Shown here: positions 1-7,767 of the stretch, piece by piece | How positions within the stretch are numbered: the stretch's first letter is position 1 | How the letters are laid out: each line of letters opens with the position of its first letter | NCBI GenBank assembly: GCA_015655075.1 | Contig: JAATFT010000084.1 | Span: 83,936-147,935, forward strand | DNA from: Clostridiales bacterium | GTDB lineage: Bacteria > Bacillota > Clostridia > Lachnospirales > Lachnospiraceae | DNA: 64,000 nucleotides | Direction of reading: 5' to 3' | Translations under genes and position numbers: made by a program | Notes under the pieces: generated by a model | What the model was told of the DNA's origin: nothing | What the model saw: only the letters and a program-made list of their open reading frames with translations | Database searches by the model: none

Positions 1-650
1 CGTTAAGTATCGGACTGGTGAAAGAAGATGGAGAACGAACGTTTATTGTAAGCAAAAGTAGCGGAACCTTTCGGCTATCTCTTTAGGATATCGATTTCTC
101 AAGATTTAAGGGCGCAAAACTGCTGACAATTGCCAGCATATTTATTAATCCGCTTTTGGATGATGATGCATTAACCGTTATCTTTCAGAGGGCCAAAGAA
201 AATAATCTGATTATTTGCGCAGATATAATGAAAAGCAGAGACGGAAAATCTTTGGCGGATATCCGCAAATCACTTTATTACGTGGATTATTTTTTTCCCA
301 AATTATGAAGAAGCATCGTGGTTAACGGGAAAAAAAGAATTGGATGAAATTGCCGGGGTTTTACTTTCCTGCGGAATCAAAACGGTTGTAATTAAAAATG
401 GGAAAAACGGCTGTTTTATTAAAACAAAAGAAAATGTATATACCATACCAACCTATAATAAAGCCAGGCGTGTAGATACGATCGGTGCAGGTGATATTTT
501 GTTGCGGGCTTTATCAGCGCCTTATTGGACGGAGCACGTTTAGACATGTGCGGCAGGTTTGCGAATGCAACCGCTTCTGTTTCTGTTGAAAGTGTAGGTG
601 CTACTACCGGTGTAAAAGGAAGAAAACAAATACTTGATATGATGGTTTAG
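1..650 (+). pseudogene. Broken PfkB-family carbohydrate kinase
   Basis: Joining three reading frames gives the C-terminal two thirds of a ribokinase/fructokinase-type PfkB kinase. Visible parts are a FKGAKLL core strand, a NYEEASWLTG segment, and the family signature around DTIGAGD with FVAGFISALLDG after it. The frame is broken by an in-frame TAG at 84-86, a frameshift in the T run near 290-297, and another in the T run near 496-500; the natural stop is the TAG at 648-650. The 5' end lies outside the window. Both shifts sit in homopolymers, so assembly error is possible, but the TAG and the degraded surroundings favour a true pseudogene. Substrate cannot be told. Confidence 0.8.
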
Positions 651-702
651 TATACAAAAACAAACTTCCCTGTTCCTTTCCTCTGTACAAAAGTACGGAG
701 GA

Positions 703-846
703 ATCTTTTTGAAAAGGATAAGTCATGTTAAAAAATATAGCCATACGTATTATTAAAATGCTCTTAGGAATTATCTTCATAAGTATGGGGATGACTTTCA
801 TTTTAAAAGCAGGGCTCGGCCAGAGTACCATGGCGGACGCATATAG
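703..846. repeat. Direct repeat copy 1 (YczE-like 5' fragment)
   Basis: About 144 bp, closely matching 4229-4373 in the same orientation. Both copies hold a ribosome-site-proximal leader (CTTTTTGAAAAGGATA), an ATG and the first roughly 40 codons of a membrane protein, and both end after GGCGGACGCATATAG. The two copies bracket the glycerol-3-phosphate oxidation operon. Confidence 0.75.
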
Positions 847-919
847 GAAACTTAAAAAATATAAATATCTTGACAATCCTATCCGGATTGTGTTAGCATT
901 AAAACAATTAAATCAATAG
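725..919 (+). pseudogene. Truncated YczE/YitT-like membrane protein start
   Basis: The 64-codon frame begins with a hydrophobic helix (IIKMLLGIIFISMGMTFILK) followed by AGLGQST. This is the typical first transmembrane segment and loop of YczE-type integral membrane proteins, which normally have about 200 residues. After ADAY the sequence no longer resembles the family and stops at 917-919. I read it as a decayed 5' fragment rather than a working small protein. A second fragment with the same start lies at 4252-4389. Confidence 0.55.
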
Positions 920-932
920 CCTTTGAGATGAA

Positions 933-986
933 AGAGTAAGGATTATAATACGGAGCAATCCGTTTATTGTCCTTACTCTTTTTTTC
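933..986 (+). terminator. Intrinsic terminator upstream of the glp operon
   Basis: Arms AGAGTAAGGA (933-942) and TCCTTACTCT (970-979) pair perfectly. A smaller CGGA/TCCG hairpin sits in the loop, and a T run follows the right arm. It ends just before the glp operon leader, so it may stop read-through from the left or act as an attenuator. Confidence 0.75.
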
Positions 987-1035
987 TATGATCCCGGAGA
1001 ACCGGGAGACCATTACGGATTTGGAGGAGAATAAC

Positions 1036-2472
1036 ATGAAGGAAATGAATTACGATACAGCGATCATCGGCGGCGGAGTAATCGGCTGTGCAATAGCAAG
1101 AGAGTTATCGCGCTATGATTTAAAGATCTGTGTGAGCGAACGGGAAGAAGATGTCTGTTCCGGCACATCAAAGTCCAACAGTGCCATTGTCCACGCGGGA
1201 TATGATGCGGTCCCGGGATCGTTAAAGGCAAGATTTAACACGGAAGGCAACCGTATGATGAGAGAATTGTCAAAAGCTCTTGATTTTTCCTTTATCCGCA
1301 ACGGCTCCATGGTTATCTGCTTTTCCGAGAAAGATATACCGGCACTGAACGCCCTCTATGAAAAGGGAGTAAAAAATGGAGTTCCTGATCTTTCGATTCT
1401 TACCGGCGATGAGGTCCGTACAATGGAACCCAATGTAACGGAGACTGCGGTGGCGGCGTTATACGCTCCTACTGGAGGAATCGTATGCCCCTTTGGACTC
1501 ACCATTGCCCTGGCGGAAAACGCCTGTGACAACGGAGTAGAATTTCTTTTTGAGATGGAAGTAAAAGACATCAGGAAGACGGAACATGGTTATGATCTTA
1601 TATCGGAAGATAAGGTTATTCATACCTCATATGTGATCAATGCGGCCGGTGTTTATGCCGATGAATTTCATAACATGGTAAGCGAAAAGAAGCTTCGCAT
1701 TACCCCAAGAAAAGGGGATTACTGTCTTCTTGACAAAGAAGCGGGCACTCTGGTGTCCCATACTATCTTCCAGCTTCCGGGAAAGATGGGAAAGGGAATT
1801 TTGGTAACTCCCACAGTCCACGGCAATCTGCTCACCGGACCTACGGCATCCGATGTGGAAGATAAAGAAGCCACAGGTACGACGGCAAAGGAGCTTTCCG
1901 ATATCATGGTAAAGTCGGCCTGGGGTGTGAAAAACATTCCTTTCCGCCATACCATTACCTCCTTTTCCGGTCTTCGTGCTCATGAAGACGGAGAAGATTT
2001 CGTGGTCGGAGAGGTTCCGGATGCAGCCGGATTCTTTGATGCGGCAGGCATGGAATCACCGGGGCTTACAAGCGCTCCGGCTGTGGGAGTCTATCTGGCG
2101 GAGCTGATTGCGCAAAAGGCAAATGCTAAAAAGAAAGAACATTTTCAGGAAACCCGGAAAGGGATCGTAAATCCCCAGAAGCTTTCCTTTGAACAGCGGG
2201 CAGAGATGATTAATAAAGATCCCAGCTACGGCACCATTATTTGCCGCTGCGAGGGCGTCAGCGAGGGCGAGATCGTAGATGCCATAACAAGAACCCTGGG
2301 AGCGGTTTCCTTAGACGGAATCAAGCGCCGGGTGCGTGCCGGTATGGGACGCTGTCAGGCCGGTTTCTGTACCCCCAAGACCATGGAGCTCCTGGCAAGG
2401 GAAACAGGGAAGAAGATAGAAGACATCTGTAAGAACAGAACCGGTTCCAATCTGCTGACCGGAAAAAGATAA
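1036..2472 (+). CDS. glpA: Anaerobic glycerol-3-phosphate dehydrogenase GlpA-like
   Basis: This 478-residue FAD-dependent oxidoreductase oxidises glycerol 3-phosphate to dihydroxyacetone phosphate. The N-terminus carries the dinucleotide-binding motif IIGGGVIGCAIAREL, followed by a DAO-type substrate domain. The C-terminus has a BFD-like [2Fe-2S] domain with CRCEG and GRCQAGFC cysteines. The chosen ATG at 1036 follows TTGGAGGAGAATAAC; an upstream ATG at 967 would lie in the terminator region and was rejected. It is first of three tightly spaced genes (13 bp, then 1 bp), the usual clostridial order of GlpA-like protein, NAD/FAD oxidoreductase and DUF1667 protein. Family assignment is firm; the exact electron acceptor is not visible. 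Confidence 0.88.
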   Translation: MKEMNYDTAIIGGGVIGCAIARELSRYDLKICVSEREEDVCSGTSKSNSAIVHAGYDAVPGSLKARFNTEGNRMMRELSKALDFSFIRNGSMVICFSEKDIPALNALYEKGVKNGVPDLSILTGDEVRTMEPNVTETAVAALYAPTGGIVCPFGLTIALAENACDNGVEFLFEMEVKDIRKTEHGYDLISEDKVIHTSYVINAAGVYADEFHNMVSEKKLRITPRKGDYCLLDKEAGTLVSHTIFQLPGKMGKGILVTPTVHGNLLTGPTASDVEDKEATGTTAKELSDIMVKSAWGVKNIPFRHTITSFSGLRAHEDGEDFVVGEVPDAAGFFDAAGMESPGLTSAPAVGVYLAELIAQKANAKKKEHFQETRKGIVNPQKLSFEQRAEMINKDPSYGTIICRCEGVSEGEIVDAITRTLGAVSLDGIKRRVRAGMGRCQAGFCTPKTMELLARETGKKIEDICKNRTGSNLLTGKR

Positions 2473-2485
2473 GGAGGAGAGCGAC

Positions 2486-3751
2486 ATGACAGAGCATGAT
2501 ATCGTAATTATCGGCGGAGGTCCGGCAGGTCTTGCGGCTGCTGATGCGGCAAGGAAGGCCGGCATCGAGGATATAATGATTCTGGAAAGAGAGGCTTATT
2601 TAGGAGGCATCTTAAACCAGTGTATTCACAACGGCTTCGGCCTTCACACATTCAAGGAAGAACTGACCGGACCGGAATACGCAGTCCGCTATATTAAAAT
2701 GATCGAAGAAGAGAACATTCCCTACCTGTTAAATACCATGGTTCTTGATATCGGCAGGGATAAAGTGCTGACCATCATAAACAGAGGGGAAGGCCTGACC
2801 ACCATAAAAGCAGGCGCCGTTATTCTTGCCATGGGATGCAGGGAACGTCCCAGGGGAGCCCTTAATATACCGGGATTCCGCCCGGCAGGAATTTATTCGG
2901 CAGGAACCGCCCAGAGACTTATGAACATGGAAGGCTATGAGGTGGGAAAAGAAGCGGTAATCTTAGGCTCCGGAGACATTGGTCTTATTATGGCAAGACG
3001 CATGACCTTAGAGGGCGCCAGGGTAAAGGCGGTCGCGGAGCTTATGCCTTATTCCGGCGGCTTAAAGCGGAACATCGTTCAGTGCCTTGATGATTATGGG
3101 ATTTCGTTAAAATTAAGCCATACGGTGGTGGATATTGAAGGTAAGGAACGGGTGACCGGAGTCACTCTGGCGGCAGTGGACGAAAAACGAAAACCCATTC
3201 CAGGAACGGAGGAACACTACACCTGTGACACTCTTCTACTTTCCGTAGGTCTGATCCCTGAAAATGAACTCTCAAAGGGTGCCGGCGTACAGCTTGATGA
3301 GATAACAAGCGGTCCGGTGGTAAATGACCGTCTGGAAACCAGCATAAGCGGAATATTTGCCTGCGGAAACGTGCTCCACGTTCATGACCTGGTGGATTAT
3401 GTATCCGAAGAGGCGTCACTTGCCGGAACCAGTGCTGTTTCCTATGTAAAACCCCGGAAAGAGAAAACTCCTTCCTCTCAGATAAAGATAAAAGCCGCGG
3501 GAGGAGTCCGTTACACAGTGCCCCAGTATCTTGATGCAGAAAACATGGAGGATCAGGTAAAGGTCCGTTTCCGTGTGTCGGACGTATACAGGGACCGCTA
3601 TATCAGCGTTTATTTTGACAGTGAGAGGGTATCCCACAAAAAGAGGAAAGTCCTGGCTCCCGGTGAGATGGAGCAGGTGGTCTTAAAAAAAGAAAGTCTG
3701 GCAAAATATCCGGATTTGAAACAAATCGTTGTCTGCACGGAGGTGGAATAA
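2486..3751 (+). CDS. FAD/NAD-dependent oxidoreductase of the glp operon
   Basis: The 421-residue pyridine-nucleotide-disulfide-type flavoprotein probably passes electrons from the GlpA-like subunit. The N-terminal FAD motif is IVIIGGGPAGLAAADAARKAG. A central NAD-binding motif, VILGSGDIGLIMARR, and a late FAD contact, GIFACGNVLHVHDLVDYV, are clear. There is no redox CxxC, so it is not a thioredoxin reductase. A good GGAGGAG site precedes the ATG. It is translated 13 bp after glpA and 1 bp before the DUF1667 gene. This is the two-flavoprotein arrangement often annotated GlpB-like in clostridia; the protein differs from the enterobacterial GlpB quinone-linked subunit, so I give no symbol. Confidence 0.85.
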   Translation: MTEHDIVIIGGGPAGLAAADAARKAGIEDIMILEREAYLGGILNQCIHNGFGLHTFKEELTGPEYAVRYIKMIEEENIPYLLNTMVLDIGRDKVLTIINRGEGLTTIKAGAVILAMGCRERPRGALNIPGFRPAGIYSAGTAQRLMNMEGYEVGKEAVILGSGDIGLIMARRMTLEGARVKAVAELMPYSGGLKRNIVQCLDDYGISLKLSHTVVDIEGKERVTGVTLAAVDEKRKPIPGTEEHYTCDTLLLSVGLIPENELSKGAGVQLDEITSGPVVNDRLETSISGIFACGNVLHVHDLVDYVSEEASLAGTSAVSYVKPRKEKTPSSQIKIKAAGGVRYTVPQYLDAENMEDQVKVRFRVSDVYRDRYISVYFDSERVSHKKRKVLAPGEMEQVVLKKESLAKYPDLKQIVVCTEVE

Positions 3752-3752
3752 C

Positions 3753-4124
3753 ATGGAAGAGAGAGAACTGATCTGTATCTGCTGTCCCCTGGGCTGTCCC
3801 TTAACGGTACGCATGGAAAACGGAGGGACTACAGTAACAGGCAATTCCTGCGGCAGGGGCGCAGAATACGGGAAGAAAGAGGTCTTAAGCCCCACCAGGG
3901 TGGTGACATCAACCGTAAGCATCAAAGGCGGAGACTTTGTCATGGTGCCGGTAAAAACCAGGGAAGACATCCCGAAAGACAAAATATTTGACTGCATGGA
4001 AGAGATCCGCAAAGCATTGGTTTCTGCCCCGGTTTCCATCGGAGATGTAATCATCGCGGACTGTGCAGGGACGGGAGTCTCTGTGATAGCAACGAGAAAT
4101 GTGAGAAAAACAGAAGATATCTAG
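3753..4124 (+). CDS. DUF1667 domain protein (probable Fe-S subunit)
   Basis: A 123-residue protein with N-terminal cysteines CICCPLGCPLTV and a further GNSCGRG, typical of DUF1667 proteins that follow GlpA-like dehydrogenases in clostridia. The cysteines suggest an iron-sulfur cluster, so it may be the third, electron-carrying subunit (inference). The ATG at 3753 lies one base after the previous stop and is preceded by GGAGGTGGAATAAC inside that gene. An earlier ATG at 3729 has no comparable site. End of the operon; no T-rich hairpin follows directly. Confidence 0.8.
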   Translation: MEERELICICCPLGCPLTVRMENGGTTVTGNSCGRGAEYGKKEVLSPTRVVTSTVSIKGGDFVMVPVKTREDIPKDKIFDCMEEIRKALVSAPVSIGDVIIADCAGTGVSVIATRNVRKTEDI

Positions 4125-4228
4125 AGTCCAATTTCAGCTTCGCATAATACGATATACAGTGTCATCCTTGGAACAAAGCACTGTATATTGTATTGAGTTC
4201 AGAGAAAAATTACTTTTGGAACATCCTT

Positions 4229-4373
4229 ATCTTTTTGAAAAGGATAATGTTATGTTAAAAGATACAGAGATACGTATTATTAAAATGCTCTTAGGAATTA
4301 TCTTAATAAGTCTGGGGATGCCCCTCATTTTAAAAGCCGGGCTTGACCAGAGTACCGAGGCGGACGCATATAG
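4229..4373. repeat. Direct repeat copy 2 (YczE-like 5' fragment)
   Basis: Second copy of the roughly 145-bp repeat seen at 703-846, in the same orientation. It differs by scattered substitutions and a one-base indel before the ATG. It lies about 100 bp after the end of the glp operon. Confidence 0.75.
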
Positions 4374-4389
4374 TTTAACCCTATTGTAA
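4252..4389 (+). pseudogene. Second truncated YczE-like fragment
   Basis: A 45-codon frame shares IIKMLLGII.IS.GM and LILKAGL with the fragment at 725-919 and then ends at 4387-4389 in unrelated sequence. A complete YczE-type protein would need about 200 residues, so this is a remnant. Confidence 0.55.
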
Positions 4390-4406
4390 ATTAAGGATTA
4401 GTGTGG

Positions 4407-4450
4407 TACTATTAAAGCAGGTTAGCAGAAACTAACCTGCTCTGATAGTA
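4407..4450. repeat. Long perfect-stem hairpin
   Basis: AGCAGGTTAG and CTAACCTGCT pair perfectly around a six-base loop, and outer TACTAT/ATAGTA extends the stem. There is no T run on either strand, so it is not a standard terminator. The rest of 4451-4670 has no frame I recognise; a short decayed reading may exist on either strand. Confidence 0.55.
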
Positions 4451-4685
4451 ATCCAAGAGTATTCTCCAGGCTTTATATTTCATGGATTCCGATATGTTAA
4501 GGCTGAGGGGATTGAGCGTAAGCAGATTGGCAGGCAGTGCTGCCCCCAGGCGTATCAGAGGAACCTGCGTTTGACAGTAACCGGATGAATATTGACAGGA
4601 GCAGCTATGAAATAATCTGGAAGCCATAATGAAGCTGAAATACTGTAATTACAATAAATGTTATATGTGAAGGAGGACGGCGACG

Positions 4686-5615
4686 ATGAAACAGGAATTA
4701 ATAGCCCCGTATGAAGAACTGGAAAAGATGTTTGTTAATATGGCAAAAGCGCAGGATAAGGTATATGCCTCTTTACCTACGGACGGAAAACGTATGCGGA
4801 TACCGTTGAAAGGGCGCGAAATTGAAGTGGTGTATTATAAAGCGGATAAGAAAAATGCACCGGTAATATTTGGAGCCTATGGCGGTGGTTTTATTATGGG
4901 CGGCTGTGCTTATGATAACCTTCTCTGGAAAACAATTTCAAAGGAATATGAGTGTAATGTAATATCGATTGGTTATAGAAAAGCACCGGATTACCGATTC
5001 CCATGTGCGTTACATGATGTTTATAATACCATCTGTTATTTTATGGAGCACGCATGGGAGTTTGATTTTGATAAAGAAAAAGCAATGACTTTCGGAAGCA
5101 GTGCCGGTGCAAATCTTGCAACGGCAGCAGCTTTGCTTGACAGGCAGAAGGGCACGAACTATATTAAAACACAGATTTTAAACTATCCATACCTGGATTT
5201 GGCAACAGACCCGGAAGAAAAGGGACATGGGGACCAGGAACTGTTAATGTACTATTTGTTTCCTGATCAATATGTAAATGACAAAACGGAATTAAAAAAT
5301 CCATTGGTATCACCTGTTTATGCCGCTCAGGAAGAACTTAGCGGTATGCCAAAGACCATTATTGTTTGCGGTGAAAACGATAGACTTCACATTGAGGGTG
5401 AAAAATATGCAGATATGTTAAAAGAAAGTGGAGTAGAGGTATATTGTCAGACTTTCAGTGGCATGGAGCACGGTTTCATAGAATTTTATTTTTACCATCA
5501 ATATACTACGATAGATCAGTCGTTTGGAACGGATCGGATGAAAGAAGATTTTAAGAGCGGCAAACTGTCTGAAACAGCAAAGTCAGCAATACGGTTTATA
5601 AAAGCACATTTGTAG
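4686..5615 (+). CDS. Alpha/beta hydrolase (HSL-like esterase/lipase fold)
   Basis: A 309-residue alpha/beta hydrolase of the hormone-sensitive-lipase/BD-FAE type, probably a cytosolic esterase. The nucleophile elbow is GSSAG (Ser about 139). A later CGEND supplies the acid and EHGF the histidine. The oxyanion motif, usually HGGGF, reads YGGGF here (Tyr about 65), a change worth noting. The ATG follows AAGGAGGACGGCGACG. The next gene, 45 bp on, is a ketopantoate-reductase-family enzyme, possibly co-transcribed. No substrate can be named. Confidence 0.8.
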   Translation: MKQELIAPYEELEKMFVNMAKAQDKVYASLPTDGKRMRIPLKGREIEVVYYKADKKNAPVIFGAYGGGFIMGGCAYDNLLWKTISKEYECNVISIGYRKAPDYRFPCALHDVYNTICYFMEHAWEFDFDKEKAMTFGSSAGANLATAAALLDRQKGTNYIKTQILNYPYLDLATDPEEKGHGDQELLMYYLFPDQYVNDKTELKNPLVSPVYAAQEELSGMPKTIIVCGENDRLHIEGEKYADMLKESGVEVYCQTFSGMEHGFIEFYFYHQYTTIDQSFGTDRMKEDFKSGKLSETAKSAIRFIKAHL

Positions 5616-5660
5616 ATTATATAATAAAGCAAGCACACTAATAGCAAAGCTGGTGTTACT

Positions 5661-6551
5661 ATGAAAAAATGTAAGAATACGGTATTGATTTATGGAGCCG
5701 GAGTGATTGGAAGCCTTTATGCGGCAAAGTTATCAGCATGCGGTTACGGAATAACACTTTTAGCACGGGGCAGCCGTTTGAAGGAATTACAGGAAAAAGG
5801 GCTGCTGTATCAGGAGAATTGGATAAAACGAGCAAAGGTCAGGGTGATATCGGAAATAGCAGAGGGGGATAAGTTTGATTACATTTTCCTTACCGTCAGG
5901 GCAGAACAGGTGCATGAGGCATTAGGGATGCTGAAAGAAAATAAAAGCTCTACAATTGTAACTATGGTGAATACACTTGAAAACTATGGGGAATGGGAGA
6001 ATATAGCAGGAAAAGGACGAATACTGCCTGCATTTCCGGGAGCCGGGGGCAGTATAAAAAACGGAGTTTTAAAAGCGAAGCTTACACCTGCTTTGGTTCA
6101 ACCCACTACTTTTGGGGAAATAGACGGTAAAAAAACAGATCGGGTAATGCGATTGAAGAAAATGTTTACTGCGGCTGGAATACCGGTACAAACGGTACCG
6201 GATATGCATAAATGGCAGCTTTGTCATCTGGCGATGGTAGTACCCCTGGCAGATGCATACTATATAACAGAAAAAGAACCAGAAAAGGTAGCCTGGGATC
6301 AAAGAACAATGAAAAGGACGGCAAAACGCCTTAAGAAGAATTTTAATCTGCTACGGGAAAAAGGGGTTCGCTTATCACCATTTAAAATGAATATAATATG
6401 TTTCCTGCCGGTACCTTTACTGGCATATACTCTGAAGTATGTATATAAGAGTGATTTTGGAAACCTGTTTATGTATCAGCATGCAATGAAAGCAAAAGAA
6501 GAAATGGCAACGCTGCATAGGGAGTTTTATAGGTTTTTAAGAACAGATTAA
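5661..6551 (+). CDS. Ketopantoate reductase (PanE/ApbA) family protein
   Basis: The 296-residue protein opens with the NADP-binding motif VLIYGAGVIGSLYAAKLS. It continues with an ARGSRL segment and a C-terminal helical domain, matching the 2-dehydropantoate 2-reductase superfamily in length and layout. The family reduces 2-oxo acids such as ketopantoate, but many clostridial members away from panBC have other, unknown substrates. No pantothenate genes are nearby, and the neighbour is an esterase, so I avoid the symbol panE. The ribosome site is weak (CTGGTG). A sigma-A promoter for the next operon begins about 90 bp downstream. Confidence 0.75.
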   Translation: MKKCKNTVLIYGAGVIGSLYAAKLSACGYGITLLARGSRLKELQEKGLLYQENWIKRAKVRVISEIAEGDKFDYIFLTVRAEQVHEALGMLKENKSSTIVTMVNTLENYGEWENIAGKGRILPAFPGAGGSIKNGVLKAKLTPALVQPTTFGEIDGKKTDRVMRLKKMFTAAGIPVQTVPDMHKWQLCHLAMVVPLADAYYITEKEPEKVAWDQRTMKRTAKRLKKNFNLLREKGVRLSPFKMNIICFLPVPLLAYTLKYVYKSDFGNLFMYQHAMKAKEEMATLHREFYRFLRTD

Positions 6552-6640
6552 CCAAAGCAAAACGTCGGCCGTTTCCAATGCTTTGAGCTACTTTTTAGAA
6601 AAAATGGGGAACTTAAAAGGAACTTAAAATTAAAACAAGG

Positions 6641-6669
6641 TTGACATTATATTCACCTGATGTTAGAAT
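6641..6669 (+). promoter_or_regulatory. Sigma-A promoter for antiterminator gene
   Basis: TTGACA (6641-6646), a 17-base spacer and TAGAAT (6664-6669), about 28 bases before the antiterminator hairpin. Confidence 0.75.
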
Positions 6670-6696
6670 GATAAAGATAAGATAAGTTAACATTTA

Positions 6697-6725
6697 GGAT
6701 TGTGACTGTACGCACAGGCAAGACC
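6697..6725 (+). promoter_or_regulatory. RAT antiterminator site 1 (BglG/LicT type)
   Basis: The 29-base element starts GGATTGTGACTG and ends CAGGCAAGACC, very close to the ribonucleic antiterminator bound by LicT/GlcT-type proteins. Its 3' end shares AAGACC with the terminator that follows, so the two RNA folds exclude each other. Confidence 0.9.
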
Positions 6726-6768
6726 GACTTAGTAATATTAAAAATATTACAAGGCCAGGTCTTTTTTC
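6719..6768 (+). terminator. Terminator controlled by RAT 1
   Basis: AAGACC (6720-6725) pairs with GGTCTT before a T run. An inner hairpin of GTAATATT/AATATTAC lies between. It precedes the regulator's own gene, implying autoregulation. Confidence 0.85.
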
Positions 6769-6800
6769 TTTCAGGGGATGCAGGGAATACGAGGACGGGG

Positions 6801-7634
6801 ATGTATAAGATAATTAAAGTCGTAAATAATAATTTTGTATGTTCTATTAATGAAAAAGGCGAAGAAATTATTTTAAGAGGTCCTGGCATTGGCTTTCAAA
6901 AGAAAATCAATGATATAGCGGAAGAAAGCAGAATAGAAAAAATATACAGCATGTCTTCCCAGTCCGTACTAAATAAACTCCAAAGCCTGGTAAATAATAT
7001 ACCGTTAGAGCATATCCAGATTTGTACTGAAATCATTGAAGATATTAAAACCAAATTGGATAAAAGATTAAATGATAATATTTATATTTCTTTAACGGAC
7101 CATTTAAGTTTTGCCATAGAACGGAAGCGCTTAAATTTAGAATACAGGAATGCTCTTTTATGGGAAATCAAAAAATTTTACCAGCCGGAATATCAAATGG
7201 GTTTGCGTGCATTGGATATTATTAAGGATAAGCTTGGAGTGAGTCTTTTGGAGGATGAGGCCGGTTTTATAGCACTTCATATCGTGAATGCGGAGCTGGA
7301 TACCAATATCGGCGATATGATGAAAATAACTACTTTGATCCAGGATATTTTAGAAATAACTAAAAATTATTATCAAATTGAATTGGATGAAGAATCCTTG
7401 CATTATGAAAGATTTATCGTCCATTTGAAATATTTCGGGCAAAGGTTATTTAACAATAAGACGGTAAAAGACGATGACTTTCAACTGCAGGAAATGATTA
7501 AAACAAGTTACAGCAAGGATTACCAATGTGCAGAAATCATAGGCAATTATGTAAAAGAAAAGTATCACAGGGAATTAACAGGGGAGGAGATGATGTTTTT
7601 AACAATACATTTAAAAAGAATTACAATGGAATGA
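6801..7634 (+). CDS. BglG-family transcription antiterminator (GlcT/LicT-like)
   Basis: The 277-residue protein has an N-terminal CAT RNA-binding domain (residues 1-55: VVNNNFV, EIILRGPGIGFQKK). Two PRD domains follow with the four phosphorylatable histidines H101, H160, H208 and H270, spaced as in LicT. It binds the RAT hairpin in nascent mRNA and prevents termination when its partner PTS is active. The ATG at 6801 is chosen because the protein then begins MYKIIKVVNNN as in the family; the frame extends upstream only through the terminator. One RAT lies before this gene and one between it and the EIICBA gene, so it likely controls both. Gene order matches glcT-ptsG. Confidence 0.9.
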   Translation: MYKIIKVVNNNFVCSINEKGEEIILRGPGIGFQKKINDIAEESRIEKIYSMSSQSVLNKLQSLVNNIPLEHIQICTEIIEDIKTKLDKRLNDNIYISLTDHLSFAIERKRLNLEYRNALLWEIKKFYQPEYQMGLRALDIIKDKLGVSLLEDEAGFIALHIVNAELDTNIGDMMKITTLIQDILEITKNYYQIELDEESLHYERFIVHLKYFGQRLFNNKTVKDDDFQLQEMIKTSYSKDYQCAEIIGNYVKEKYHRELTGEEMMFLTIHLKRITME

Positions 7635-7638
7635 AGAT

Positions 7639-7667
7639 GGATTGTGACTGGTTATGCAGGCAAGACC
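7639..7667 (+). promoter_or_regulatory. RAT antiterminator site 2
   Basis: GGATTGTGACTG followed by GCAGGCAAGACC, again overlapping a terminator. It starts five bases after the antiterminator stop codon. Confidence 0.9.
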
Positions 7668-7695
7668 TAATTAGCAATAATTGGGTCTTTTTTTA
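7661..7695 (+). terminator. Terminator controlled by RAT 2
   Basis: CAAGACCTAATT pairs with AATTGGGTCTT before a seven-base T run. It gates expression of the PTS gene. Confidence 0.85.
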
Positions 7696-7767
7696 TGCAA
7701 TAGAAAATTGCGTTGATCTGTCGGTTTGACTGGTTTTACAAATTAAAAACATATGGAGGAATTTTTA

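Noticed and set aside
967..1035. 23-codon N-terminal extension of the GlpA-like protein
   Set aside because: It begins inside the terminator stem at 933-986 and lacks a ribosome site; ATG at 1036 follows GGAGGAG.
4412..4627. 71-codon minus-strand gene
   Set aside because: Contains a perfect hairpin at 4407-4450, has no family resemblance and no ribosome site.
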